A stretch of DNA of 64,000 bases from Delphinus delphis (lineage: Eukaryota; Chordata; Mammalia; Artiodactyla; Delphinidae): contig NC_082694.2 in the NCBI RefSeq assembly GCF_949987515.2, forward strand, positions 41,667,951 to 41,731,950, given 5' to 3'. The position numbers and the translations under genes were made by a program. Under the pieces are notes generated by a model, which saw only the letters and a program-made list of their open reading frames with translations, searched no databases and was not told where the DNA came from. Below, piece by piece: positions 1-12,552 of this stretch; position 1 is the stretch's first letter; each line of letters opens with the position of its first letter.

Positions 1-2303
1 GGAAAGTTTTTTCAAAATAGGTTTATTTAACTCTTGGAGAATTGACCATATGTTACTTCCCTGTTTGGCAAATGGCTTAGGAATCAGATAATTCTTGCTC
101 CTTACTTCACTTCCTTCGCATCCACTTTTTACTCAGCCATATTGCTTCAGTTTGTTTCATGATTGTGTATCTTGACAAAACACCTCACCTAAGCTCTACC
201 ACTTCTCTCTTTCTTTGCCCCACAGCTCTTCTGATGCTAGGACCAGTGATGTTTATGGGAGCCATTAGGGATACATATGTATGCAGATCTGGAAATGTGA
301 GAGAATTCATAACCCTCCTAGGGCAACTCGACCAGTCAGGAATAGAAGACAGTGAATAAATGCTCCTGAATTCTGTTTCTTGGGTGGCAATTCTGAGGAG
401 CTTTCTCTAGAACTTCTCACGGAGCTGCCATTGACCACAGTAACCATCTTGAAAGTACACCCTTATTTTAGCTTTCTCTCCTCGCTTATACTGTTTCCAG
501 TCCCTACTCCCTCTCAGTCCCTGAGATTACTTCCAATAACCTATCTGTACACAAGCCCTGGCCTCAGGCTTTGCTTTTTGGGGGAGATCCCAAGCTCAAA
601 TTATCATTGCATATATCACTTAACGTTATAGCTACAAATATAGATGACGTAGGACAAGGGTCCAAATATACCAGTTATACTTACGGCGCAGAAATTTACC
701 TTCTTTAAAAAAATCCTGATGGTTGCCTTTTGCTTGTTTGATTTGTTTTTCAAGACTGAACAAAACTTTTGCAGCTATACGTGACCTTCTAAGCAATATA
801 ACTTGACGGGCCTTTTTAAAACTCTGTTTATAATTCAAAGAGTGTACTAGTCTTATCTCAAATGATGTCCTTACCCCTACAGAACTTTCTTTACAGTTGC
901 TATCAGCTTCCTTTGGCTTGTCACCACCATTTGAAAAATTTTATGCAACTTCTATAATGGCCACAGCCACTAACTTCTTAGCTTGTACTTGTTACCCAGT
1001 TTCTTTGTCGAATATAAAAAAAATTATTAACATTTCAGTAATCGGGACTAGCATGTTTCGAAAAGAGTTTAGACTTAAGCATATAAGCAATTCGTCAGTG
1101 GATGGTGACAGTGGAAACCAGAGCACCGATTTCTTTCACGAACTATATATCCTCTAGCCATGGAGTTAATAAGAACATTTTCATCTTCTCTGTTTATTGG
1201 CTGTGTGTCATGAGAAAATGTGATACCCTTCAAGATTTCTGTAGAATACTGATATAACCTAGTTTTCTGATGGTTTATTTATTTATTAAACATAAACAAG
1301 AATAACCAGCTTGACCTTTCTCTGGTCAAATATTGGGGTACTTGATTCATCACACTTGCCAGCAATAAAAATTGGCAAGCATTTCCAAAATAGACTGTGT
1401 TTCAGTAATATAAAACTAGTCGGGAGATAGAATATGCCTTGTAATATTTTTGGAAAGGTCATGATTTGGTGACATTTGACCAGATGAACTTTCTACTGGT
1501 TCAATGATCTAAAGGTTTAAATGCCAAATCTATCATACCAAACAGACTGTTCAGCATTGGGATTATTCAGAAATTTTCAGTGCATCAACACAGGGATCTC
1601 ACATACAGATCTTCTCACCGAGAAGCCTATATATAGAACAGTCCAGGTATCCTGATTTCAGTGCAGAGAATTTCATTAAATGCCTTAGGTGAACCTAATA
1701 TTAAATTGATCTCTTATTAATATCTTTATGCCTGCTCTTTTCAAATCATGTCGAGATGTCTGGTTTTTTTCCCCTCAAGATTAATACATTCTTTTTAATC
1801 TTCTGACCTTTGCTTTTCACACGGGAAGATTGGACTCCATATCAGGAATATCTTCCCTGTTAAACCTAGCTCTTGTGCTCCCAGTGCATGGAATGTTACA
1901 GATACAGTTTTCCAATGTCTGGTGGTTAGTCTGTGCCTTTTTTTTTTTAGTGATTGCCTTACCCCACATAAAAATAGACGGAAAGATACATAGATAAAAT
2001 AATGAATGTTGTGGTTGTTATGCCTTCAACATGGTATGCTGCAAATCTTTGGAGTAGGTAGAGTGGAATATAGAATATACTCTTTTCTCCTTGTTTTATG
2101 TTTTCTAACTTTCTCAGTGTTTCTCCTTTTTAAAAAAATTTTTTTGGCACTTTAAGGACAAGAGGTGGTTTAGCATCACATCCTCTCCCTTCCGACAGCA
2201 AGGCTTAGGTGAGAGGCTCCTACATTGTTATCTTGGTTACTGGGATACTTTTCTTCTCTGTAGGATAGTTTATTGCTTTTGGGACACTAAGCCTTTTCTG
2301 TGT

Positions 2304-2640
2304 TTGTTTTTTGTTTAATTTATTTTATTTAATTATTTTTAGCTGCATTGGGTCTTTGTTGCTGCGTGCAGGCTTTCTCTAGTTGCGGCAAGTGGGAGCT
2401 ACTCTCTGTTGCGGTGCGCGGGCTTCTCATTGCGGTGGCTTCTCTTGTTGCAGAGCATGGGCTCTAGGCGTGTGGGCTTCAGTAGTTGTGGCTCGTGGGC
2501 TCTAGAGCACAGGCTCAGTCGTTGTGGCGCATGGGCTTAGTTGCTCCGCGGCATGTGGGATCTTCCCGGACCAGGGCTTGAACCCGCATCTCCTGCGTTG
2601 GCAGGTGGATTCTTAACCACTGCGCCACCAGGGAAACCCC
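2304..2640 (-). mobile_element. CHR-1-like SINE (tRNA-Glu derived), full-length form
   Basis: Read on the - strand it starts GGGTTTCCCTGGTGGCGCAG (tRNA-derived head with A-box-like GTGGCGCAGTGGTT and B-box-like GGGTTCAAGCC), goes through a long tRNA-unrelated body and ends in an A/T-rich tail near 2304-2340. It is the longer member of the CHR SINE family, older and more diverged than the short copies elsewhere in the window. Confidence 0.85.
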
Positions 2641-4224
2641 TGCTTTTGAGGTTTTAAAATTTTTATTTTTTTGGTTTTGCTGATAATTTCTTTTGTCTTC
2701 CTTCTACAGTTTTTTTTTTCTATTTATTTCTTTAAATTATGTATATGTGCTAAAAAGGTTGACATTTTCCTTTGATTAATGAATTAACCAGTTTCAGTGT
2801 TCTGGGTGTAATTTTTGGATCTTCATCATATTTGAGCTGTGTAGTTGCTTTTCTATACCTGCTAGAAATTTGTGGTTTCAAACCTATTCCCAAACTCAGA
2901 AGTTTTAAAAGACTGAAATCTTGTCCCTATATTTTAGAAAAAAACAGTAGTTGTATAATGCATGTTTGACTTCTCCCCTTAAATACATGGGGATATGAAG
3001 TGTAATCCAAATATTTTGATTCTGGTATAAAAGTTCTTTTGATTAAAGAGGAAATGATTGTTGTACAGTGAATCATATAAGTTACGTATAATTTATATAT
3101 AATTTCAATGAGAAAATATGTTTATAAACATGATTTGGAAATAAATGGGAGTATGTTATAGTAATTGGCATCTTGAAAGGAAGTATACCTACTTTTAATT
3201 GGACAGAATCACCTACTTCATGGATTTTCAAAGTTATATTTAGAGTTCTTGACTTTTAGAGCTGGAAGTCACCTTAGAAGTTATCTACCACACACTCACA
3301 TTTATAGATGTAATATTAAGTCTTTAAGAGGCTGGGTATGTCTTGATATCAGATACTTTGTTACCCGTCAAGATTAGAATGGTGACCTCTCTGTGTACTG
3401 GGTTCTTTTATCTTTGTATTGGAGTTCCTAACATAGTCCTGACACATGGTTGAAATATTAGTTTCATTGAATTGAGTTTAGTATGTTTTTCACTGTACAC
3501 ATTCATGAAATGAAAGGATAGCTGACAGACCATTTATTTCTAGTTCTACATGTGCTCCTTTATGATTATACAAATAATATATGTTATTGTAGGAAGTATG
3601 GAAAAGTACAAAGAAGGAAATAAAAATTTTTATATAAAGTGGGTTTTTAAAACCACACTACCCAGGGACTAGTGAAGCCTTGGAACAAAATCATTGGTGC
3701 TGAATTAGAACAAAACCACTCTTGATTATTCTGGAATGGATTAAGGGCATGTACCACGGTCCCATAGGACCTATAGAATGCTCACCTCTTCAGTGATGTT
3801 CTGTAATAAAGCAGTGACTAGTAATGGGAGTGCTGTAAGAAAGAAGCCACACCATGGAATTGAGCTACCTCAGTTATTAAAGGAAAAGTTACTCTGGGAA
3901 AGCAGACGCCCATCCCGTATACCTCATTATTCTCACCATCCTCTAACTGTGAGGCTTTGCTCATCTCTTCTCTTTCTCTTACCTGAAATTTTGCAATTAG
4001 AAATAATGTCTAAACTTAGGAAGTTGAGTATTTTTTGTGTGATTATGTGAATTTTTTCTCTAGGAAACTGTCTTTAATCCCCTATTTTTAAAAATACATA
4101 TGTATTTTTTAAATTGATTTTCAGTAACTTTTTATATTAAGGGTGTTAATCCTTTGTCTCATATGGTACAAATATTTTTTGATTTGATAGAATTTCTCTA
4201 GGTCAGGGACCATATGTCTTTTAA

Positions 4225-4450
4225 TTATAGTGGCTATCAATTTTAAGCATATACTGTATCCTGAGCACTTAGCATTTTATATACATCATCTCACTCAAAT
4301 CTTGTAAGGATTAACAGTATTTCCATATTGCAGAAGCTAAGTGAGATTAAGTAATTTGCTGAGAAAGATGCAACTAGTTTTAAGTAGTGGAACTAGGAAT
4401 GAGACTAAATATTTGACTACAAGTCTATGAACTTAACTAACATACTCTAT
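4225..4450 (+). repeat. MIR SINE, diverged
   Basis: Recognisable MIR order: a CTGAGCACTTAGCATTTTATATAC block, a CTCACTCAAATCTTGTAAGG block, then GCAGAAGCTAAGTGAGATTAAG and GTAATTTGCTGAG-like segments. A typical degenerate copy. Confidence 0.7.
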
Positions 4451-4921
4451 TGTATCTTATATCAATCAGTATTTACTGTAGAGCATAACACCTACACATT
4501 ATACACATTTGCTGTATTGAATTGTATTAAGACATAATTCATTTTGTAGTATTACTTAGTTTTGTATAACTTGGTATACTATAAATGAGGACATGCATTC
4601 GTTGATTCTTGACCCAGATAGTTTGTTGTATATGGCTACAAATTGACTATTTTAAGTTAAAGTTAAAACTTTTCTCCATAAGTCTAATTTTATAAACTGT
4701 GTTCCATTTTTACAAATTCATTGTATGCTTCCCTAAATCCCAAAGTTGGTTGCAAAAATAAATAAAATATTAAACATCAACAGTGAAAAAAGAGTGAAAT
4801 TAAAGTTATCACGTAAATGTTCATAAGGATGCCTTTCTTTTCCCTCATGAGCTTGAATCTTTTAGAAATATGTCTGGTAACATTTAGACTGTAACAGGGA
4901 TGGCTGTTGTTCATTGTTCCA

Positions 4922-5010
4922 CCTGTGGTTCTCAACTTTGCACATTAGAATCACTTGGGGAACTTTTGAAATTCCTAGTGCTAAGGCTGCATTGTAACAA
5001 GATCAATTAA
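4922..5010 (+). repeat. MER5-like hAT DNA transposon fragment
   Basis: GTGGTTCTCAACTTTGCACA followed by TTAGAATCACTTGGGGAAC matches the start of the MER5 family of non-autonomous hAT-Charlie elements. Only one end is clear. Confidence 0.5.
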
Positions 5011-5449
5011 AAAGGAATGGCTGAGAATGGAATGTAGATATTAGTGTTTAAGTTCTCTAAGTGATTGCAGTGTGATTTTTATTGTAGAGAAAGTTACAGG
5101 TAGTGATACCATTTGTGTGGTTTGTTATCTATGTCCATAGTTGAGTGAAAGGCTATATTTTACTTAGAGAATATAAAATGCATTTTTTTAACCCAACCTT
5201 ATGATACTCTGATTAAGAACACCTATTACAGACATTTCAAAGATTATAACTTGCCACATACAGTGAGCCGATTTTCTCAGAAGGCATATTTATGTTTTGT
5301 TTTAGAGATGGTTTTAAATATATAGATTTAAAGATGTATGTAAAGAGATCAGTTGTTAAATATTTGAAAAAAATTAGTCTATAACCTAATCCAGAAAAAA
5401 TAGTTTTAATTAACTTTCTTAGTTATAATAAATAACTCATATAAGTTAT

Positions 5450-6360
5450 ATAATTCCTCCCAATATTTTATTATAAAATTTCAAACATACAGAAACATTG
5501 AAAAGGTTTATGGTGAATATTCATATATACACCACCCAGACTCTATAGTTAACATTTACTGTACTTGCTTTAACACTTATATTTCCATTGTACCTCTTTC
5601 CATCCATAAATCCATCTGATTTTTGAGGCCTTTCACAGTAATTTGCATGTATCAGATCTTTCCCCCAAATACTTACTTCAGTATGCATACCTTTAACTAG
5701 AGTTCAGTTCTTTGTAAAATTTGGGAATAATAAAATGCATAAATCCTAAGTGTATCATACATTTCAGTAAATGAATATACTGGTGCAGTCCATACTCAAC
5801 ATGCAGAACATTACCATCATTCAGTCTCCTCTCTTCCCAGTAAATATCCATTGTTTTTTTCCCAACCATACCTTAGCTATGCCTGTTCCAGACTTCATAT
5901 CAACAGAAGCATATAGTATGTACTCTTTATGTACGTAGGCTTCTTTCACTCAACATAGTTTTGAAATTTCCATGTTGTGACATGTATTAGTAGTTTTTTC
6001 TTTTTATTCCTGAGTAGTATTCCATTGCATGAATATACTAGAGTTTATCATTTCTCCTATTGATGGACATCTGGACTTATACCAATTTTTGACATTTATG
6101 AATAAACTATGAACATCCTTACATAAGTCTTTTTATGGACAGCTAAGTTACAAATAAGGATATATTTAGTTTTTAAAGAAATCGCCAAATCTTTTCAAAA
6201 ATGGTTGTGCCATTTTATACACTCACCCACAGAATGTGAGAGTTCATGTTGATTTACATCCTTACCAACATTTTGTATTTTAATGTTACCTCTTAAAATT
6301 AACTTTCTCACCTTTTATCAGAGTTTTTCTTTATATGATTCACATGTTATTTTACATTGC
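5450..6360 (-). mobile_element. Old LINE-1 fragment, reverse orientation
   Basis: Contains the reverse complement of the ORF2 3' region: GAGTAGTATTCCATTGCATG, the TGATGGACATCTGGACTT block, TGAATAAACTATGAACATCC and a GCCATTTTATACACTC block. Many indels; no open frame. Confidence 0.65.
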
Positions 6361-6369
6361 ATAGTGTCT

Positions 6370-6384
6370 CCCCCCCCCCCCCCC
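6370..6384. repeat. C15 homopolymer followed by a short AAAG repeat
   Basis: Fifteen C in a row, then about four AAAG units. Simple sequence; length is likely to vary. Confidence 0.9.
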
Positions 6385-6864
6385 AAAGAAAGAAAGAAAA
6401 CTTAAGGCAGTTGCACAGTAGTTTTGGTGTGATGTGAGACTGCTCATATTAAAAAACGAGGACTTGGCAATTTTTATTTTTGAAAAAAAAATTTTTAGAG
6501 AACTTTTCTCCTTGCAAAATACTTACTGAACTTTGATATCAAATTTGGTCATATTATAGGGTACTTCCTTGGCATTTATGGTGATGTATATAGAATATTT
6601 AATTGCACTGTTAACATTTAGACTTTTTTCCCCCATTTTCAGTAGGGTAATCAATTGAAAATTAAGAGTTTGTGAATGATTTAATAGACAAAATAAGCAG
6701 TTGTAGAAAATTTTTTTTTCAGAGGCTTATTGATAGAATAGTTTTAATGTCCACTTCATTAAAATTGCTAAGAGAAATGTTTCTGTGTCTCACTTTTCAC
6801 TTTTTCAGACTTTCTTTATTTGGAACATAAAAATACTGTGTAAAATTTGATTATGACTTTTTAG

Positions 6865-7989
6865 AAAATTTATTTTTTTGAAGCATAGCTAATTTACAAT
6901 GTGTTAATTTCTGCAGTACAGCAGATACATATTCTTTTTCATATTCTTTTCCATTATGGTTTATCACAGGATATTGAATATAGTTCCCTGTGCTGTATAG
7001 TAGGACCTTGTTGTTTATCCATTCTATGCATAATAGTTTGCATCTGCTAATCCCAAACTCCCAATCCATCCCTCTCCCACCCCGCTTCCCCCTTGGCAAC
7101 CACAAGTCTATTCTCTATGTCTGTGAGTCTGTTTCATAGATAAGTTCATTTGTGTCATATTTTAGGTCCCACATATAAGTGATATTATTTGGTATTTGTC
7201 TTTCTTTTTCTGACATTCCTCACTTACTATGATAATCTGTAGGTCCATCCATGTTGCTGCAAATGGCATTATTTCATTCTTTTTTATGGCTGAGTAGTAT
7301 TCCATTGTATATTTATACCACATCTTTATCCATTCATCTGTCAATGGACATTAACGTGGTGTCCGTGTCTTGACTACTGTAAAACGTGCTGTAATGAACA
7401 TTGGGGTGCACGTATCTTTTCGAATTATAGTTTTCTCCAGATATATAATCCCAGGAGTGGGATTGCAGGATCATATGGCAAATCTATTTTTAGTTTTATG
7501 AGGAACCTCCATACTGTTTTCCATAGTGGCTGCACCAATTTACATTCCCACCAACAGTGTGGGAGGGTCCCCTTTTCTTCACACCCTCTCTGGCATTTAT
7601 TGTTTGTCAATTTTTTAATCATGGCCATTCTGACTGGTGTGAGGTGATACCTCATTGTAGTTTTGACTTGCATTTCCCTAATAATTAGCGATGTTGAGCA
7701 TCTTTTCATGTTGCCCATCTGTATGTCTTCTTTGAAAAAATATCTATTTAGGTCTTCTGCCCATTTTTTGATTGCATTGTTGATTTTTTGATATTGAGTT
7801 ATATGAGCTGTTTGTATATTTTGGAAATTAAGTCCTTGTTGGTCAAATCATTGCAAATATTTTCCCTGACTCTGTAGGTTGTCTTTTTGTTTTTTTTATG
7901 GTTTCCTTTGCTGTACAAAAGCATGTAAGTTTGATTAGGTCCCATTTGTTTATTTTTGCTTTTATTTCTGTTACCTTGGGAGACTGATG
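6865..7989 (-). mobile_element. 5'-truncated LINE-1 (3' end of ORF2 and 3'UTR), reverse orientation
   Basis: On the - strand it encodes pieces of the L1 ORF2 C terminus ([46 protein letters not shown]) broken by stops. It is flanked by near-identical target-site copies, ATGACTTTTTAG at 6853-6864 and ATGACTTTTAG at 7990-8000, which fixes both ends. A moderately young artiodactyl-lineage L1, dead. Confidence 0.88.
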
Positions 7990-8324
7990 ATGACTTTTAG
8001 GATTTGAAATTCACTTCTTCCGTAATTATCAACTGACTTCTAGTTTCAGGGTGGTTGTTTTATGGGTTTTTTGTGTTTTTATTTTGCTGTCATTTTTTTT
8101 TTTTTAAAACATACCTTTTCTGTTTAAAATACAGAGTTAGCATTTTAAGCAGAGCTGTGTTTAGGATTTTATTTACATTCAAGCATACAAGAAATGGACA
8201 GTGTGTTTGGGGGAACTTACTTTCAAATGAAAGATACCATGTGACAGCATTTTATGACTTTTTTTGGTTAACTTTTCCTTGGATTTTCAATGAAATAGGT
8301 AATTATAGATTTTAAAATATAGAT

Positions 8325-9770
8325 ATAGATGGAGAGAAAGGAGAGGGACACTACTATACTGATTCTTAAAAAGAGTTGTCTTTTCAACAAACAGTGTTGG
8401 CAAAATTGGATATCCATATGCAAAAAGGTGAAATTAGACGCCTGCCTCATACTGTATACAAAAATCAACTCAAAACTAATTAAAAACTTGAACATGAGAC
8501 CTGAAACTGTAAAACTACTAGATGAAAACATAGGGGAAAAGCTTCTTGATATTGGTTTTGGCAGTGATCTCTTAAATATGACACTGAAAGTACAGGCAAC
8601 AAAGCAAAAATAGACAAGTGGAACTGCATCATACCTTTAAAAGGAAGCAATCAACAAAATGAAAAAAGCAGCCTATGAAATGAGAGAAAATATTTGCAGA
8701 CTATCTGATAAAGGGTTAATATCCAAAATATACAAGGAACTCCTGCAACTCAACAGCAAAAAAACAACCTGATTAAAAAAATGAGCAAAGAACTTGAACA
8801 TACGTTTCTCCAAAGAAGACATACCAATGGCCAACCAGTATATAAAAAGATGCTGAACATCATTAATTATCAGGGAAATAAAAATCAAAACTAGAACATG
8901 GTATCATGTCATAGTTTTGATCTGTTAGGATGGCTATTATCAAAAACAAAACAAACCAACAAACACTCCCACAAAGTAGCCAGTATTGGCAAGGATGTGG
9001 AAGAACTGGAACCCTTGTACACTGTTGGTGAGAGAGTAAAATGGTGCAGCAACTATGGAAAACAGTATGGAACGTCCTCAAAAAAGTAAAAAATATAACC
9101 ACCATATGATCCAGCAATCCCACTTCTGGGTATATTCCAAAAGAACTGAAATCAGAGTCTTGAAGAGATACCTGCACTCCCATGTTCATTGTAGTGTTAC
9201 TCATAATAGCAAAGATATGAAAAAATCCAACTGTCATAAACAGATGAATGGGCAAAGAAAATGTGGTATATACAAGACAGCTTTAAAAAAGAAAATCCTG
9301 CCATTTGCAACAATATGGATGAAGCTGGAGAATATTCTGCGAAGTGAAATAAACTAGTCACAAAAGGACAAATACTGCCATGATTCTACTTATATGAAAT
9401 ATCTAAGTCAAACTCATAGATACAGAGAATACAGTAGTGGTTGCCAGTGGCTGGCGGGTGGGTGAAATGAGTTGGTATTCAGTGGGTACAGAGTGCTAGA
9501 TGAATAAGTTCTAGAGATCTGTTGTACAATACAGTTAACAATGCCGTAGTGTGCACTTAACAATTTGTTGAGAGGGTAGATCTCATGTTAAGTGTTTTTA
9601 GGGATCTCATGTTAGAGATCTCTTGTTAAGTGTTGGCTATATCTATTACCTTGATTATGGTGATGGTATTATGGGTATATGCATATGCCCAAACTCAACT
9701 TGCACATTAAATATGTGCAGTTCTTTGTATATCAATTATACCTCAATAAAGCTGTTAAAAATGCCAACAA
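8325..9770 (+). mobile_element. LINE-1 3' end (ORF2 tail and 3'UTR), forward orientation
   Basis: Contains the CAACAAACAGTGTTGGCAAA block, the CAAATGGATAT-like region, ORF2-tail segments (AACCCTTGTACACTGTTGGT, ATATGATCCAGCAATCCCAC) and an L1 3' end with TATACCTCAATAAAGCTG at about 9735-9755. It is degenerate with several stops and lies only 335 bp from the oppositely oriented L1 at 6865-7989. Confidence 0.85.
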
Positions 9771-9820
9771 ACTGTCCACCAGTTGGTTTATAATGTTTGC
9801 ATCTAGTGATTAATGACTTT

Positions 9821-10644
9821 TATTGTAAGCAAAGAAATTACTGTATTAGACTTACATAGTACAAAAGTCAATTTAGTTAAAATAGGGGGCTATGTCTAAA
9901 GGAAGAAAATTCAGTTAGAAGGTTGTTTTAGTAATCTACTTAAATCTATGCTTAGATTCCTGGCTTGGGCAGTAGGGCAAGTAGTAGCCCCTTTCACTAA
10001 TTAAAAAAACAGCGGGAAGGGAATTTTTCTTTGGGAAGATGATGAGATCCGTTTGGAACCATCCAATTATGGCGTGCATCTTAGACAGCCATATAGATGT
10101 TATCTACATAGAAATGGCTGAGTAGGTTTGGAGTTCTCCATCTGGCTTAAAAAAATTTGGGAATGATCATAGGGAACGTGGTTACTGAAGCTTGGAGTAG
10201 TAAATAAACCCACAGAAAGTATTTCAGTTTACTTTATGTAAACATATCTATGTATACATATTAAACAATATTAAGCCATGATAAAGAACTGTGGTTTTAA
10301 TCACTAACGATAACATAAAACATAATTTGCAAGGTACTTGTAAATAATGGTGACCAAATAGAATGGTGGTCATCAGTGATTATTTTCTTATGTCAAATAG
10401 TTCAATTTACTTAAACAAGTATTTATTGAACAGCTCTTGGGACTTGTGTTGCTTTTATTACGTGGTAGTATCACAAAGACAAAACATCACTTGGAGAAGA
10501 ACTGCACTTAAAACAGTTTATTGTAAACCAGGAAATTACAGTATCAGGTTTGCAGAATACAAAAATCAGCTTAATCACAATGTAAATAATGGGCTTTAGG
10601 GGAATATGACTACAGGGGAAAAAAATCCAGTTAGAATGTTGGTT
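9821..10644 (+). repeat. Two diverged copies of an unidentified element
   Basis: 9821-9930 and about 10519-10644 share the same skeleton in the same order: TTATTGTAA, GAAATTAC-GTAT, AGTACAAAA/AATACAAAA, AAT-GGGCT-TG, and AATCCAGTTAGAA/ATTCAGTTAGAA. They are about 700 bp apart in the same orientation. I cannot name the family. It could be paired LTR-like ends or an old local duplication. Confidence 0.35.
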
Positions 10645-11412
10645 TGAATGGTTTGAAGAGAGGGACTGATCTGTTCAGGTTTATATTTTAAATAGGGTAC
10701 TCTGCCGGAAGGTTAAGTCAAGGATGGCAAGTCTGAATATGGAAATAAGAATAGGGGATTATTTTAATAATATATAATAATACTAGGATTAATAGAGTTA
10801 TCAAGAAATATGTTAAATATGGACTTAAGTCTTATGCTAACTTACAGAATTTATTAGGTATCAGAGGAAATCTACAAGGACCAAAGCTGCTTTCTTATTT
10901 GGGTATGTAAAGAATGGTGGTGCATTCAGTGAAAGAGGAAATAAAGTGCAGCTCACAGTTAAACAAAAAAGAAACACTTGGGTATTTAGTTTTCTGATTT
11001 CTGGATTCTGGCATCTAAACTTGTGGATAAGTATGGTGTACTAGAAGAGAATATTCTACCCTCAATATACTAGTAATAAAAGGTTATTTTTACTCATTAA
11101 GCTCTAGTTCCTACTCTTAACTTTTAAAGAGTTGAAACTGCTTTGGTGAATCTGAGCTATGAATCCATCTACGTGTACACCCTGACTCAAGTGATGAGAT
11201 GAAATGGGTTTTCCTTAAGTACATAAGTACAAAATACATGTTTAAGGACGTGAGTTCTTTCTTTTCATCTTACTCAGGGTGTATCATATTCTTGAGTTGT
11301 TGCCTTGTATCAGTTATTTTGGATGAATACATTTGATACGAGCCAGCAGTTTTTCAGTGACTTTTTTATATGTTTTGCTTATTTGAAACAGTAAATAAAA
11401 TCCTTAATTCTT

Positions 11413-11620
11413 GGGTTTCCCTGGTGGCGCAGTGGTTGAGAGTCCACCTGCCGATGCAGGAGACACGGGTTTGTGCCCCCGTCCGGGAAGATCTCACATG
11501 TCGCGGGGCGGCTGGGCCCGTGAGCCACGGCCGCTGAGCCTGTGCGTCTGGAGCCTGTGCTCCGCAACGGGAGAGGCCACAACAGTGAGAGGCCCGTGTA
11601 TTGCAAAAAAATAAAAAATA
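11413..11620 (+). mobile_element. CHR-2-type SINE, cetacean form
   Basis: Begins GGGTTTCCCTGGTGGCGCAG, with the short tRNA-unrelated body and tail AGAGGCCCGTGTATTGCAAA. It is flanked by a perfect target-site duplication AATCCTTAATTCTT at 11399-11412 and 11621-11634. Little decayed, so a fairly young insertion in the FANCL intron, sense to the gene. Confidence 0.95.
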
Positions 11621-12401
11621 AATCCTTAATTCTTTTTAAAACTGTTTTAGTTTTGATGGCTTTTTATATAAAATATTTAGTAAATAGTTGTATCTTTTAA
11701 CCATACCACATTATTTTATAAGAAACTCTTGACTTTATGAATTGATTTTTAAAATCAATGATGGCTTTAGTTCTTGTCATTTAGTGAAAATGTATTTAAT
11801 TCCCATAAAGGATTAATGCCTGAAATACTGAATTCAGAGATTGGCTAAAAATTTAACATCAAAAGAAATCCTGTTTGTAATTTCTGTTGAATTCTTTAAA
11901 AGTGTGTAAAACCTTTTCATACTCTTTGTCTAATTAAGTCTGCAAAGTTATTTATTAACAGTGTATAAAAGTAATTTAATCAAATTACAAATAGCACTGT
12001 ATTTAACTTGATAACTGAGAGAAAATAAAAATATTTTCATACTAAAATTGTAGACACTATGCTAAATGTATATTGTATACGTTAATAATAGTAATTATTA
12101 ATACAAGGTATACCTTTCCATACATATAGTACAAAATGCATCATAATAAATATGGTTTGTAAAAAGCAGTTCTTTCTTGATAAGTGCACAGTCCAGTGAC
12201 AATCAAAAAAGAACTCTGTTAATACTAGTAGTGGTGAAGAGGTGTGAAGCAGGGAGAGTTGACTGTTGTTTACTAGAGTCTAGTTTTAGCTGAAATGAAA
12301 CAGAGCTTAAAACTTGTAAACTGAGTTGTATCCTAAGTGAAAGATAATCCACTATTGATAGTGTCATACAGCTTATTCAGCTTTCGTCTGTCTTTTCACA
12401 G

Positions 12402-12552
12402 AGCTCCTTAATAAGCATTCATAGTCAGTTTTTGGCAGCACTGGAATCACTGAAGGCATTCTGGGATGTTATGGATGAAATTGATGAGAAGACTTGGGTA
12501 CTTGAGCCGGAAAAACCTACAAGGAGTGCTACAGCACGCAGAATTGCATTAG
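12402..12552 (+). CDS. FANCL: FANCL exon, UBC-RWD domain part (residues ~181-231)
   Basis: The acceptor is a pyrimidine-rich stretch ending TTTTCACAG and the donor is GTAGAG. The exon is 151 bp: 50 whole codons starting SSLISIHSQF and ending ARRIAL, plus the first base of the Gly codon completed by the next exon. It contains the acidic WDVMDEIDEKTW stretch typical of the FANCL central domain. The donor is a rather poor match to consensus (+5 is A). Confidence 0.96.

Larger units (their letters stand above)
1..12401 (+). other. FANCL: FANCL intron (enters from left edge)
   Basis: Intron upstream of the first FANCL exon in the window. I searched for the preceding exon (encoding the KYPAESPDYFVDFPVPF region) and did not see it, so the intron exceeds 12.4 kb. 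Bases 1-2300 hold no gene or repeat I can name. Bases 2641-4220 are AT-rich with only weak old-repeat traces: a GAGCTGGAAG-type ancient motif near 3240-3345 and an L2-like end near 3395-3475. Bases 9771-11398 and 11635-12401 are AT-rich unique sequence apart from the features listed. Confidence 0.7.

Noticed and set aside
2273..2648. TGCTTTTG as target duplication of the CHR-1-like SINE
   Set aside because: The left copy is separated from the recognisable SINE tail by about 25 bp; too short to trust.
11413..11500. tRNA-like A-box and B-box at SINE heads
   Set aside because: These are the tRNA-Glu-derived promoter parts of CHR SINEs, not tRNA genes; no full cloverleaf or anticodon arm.
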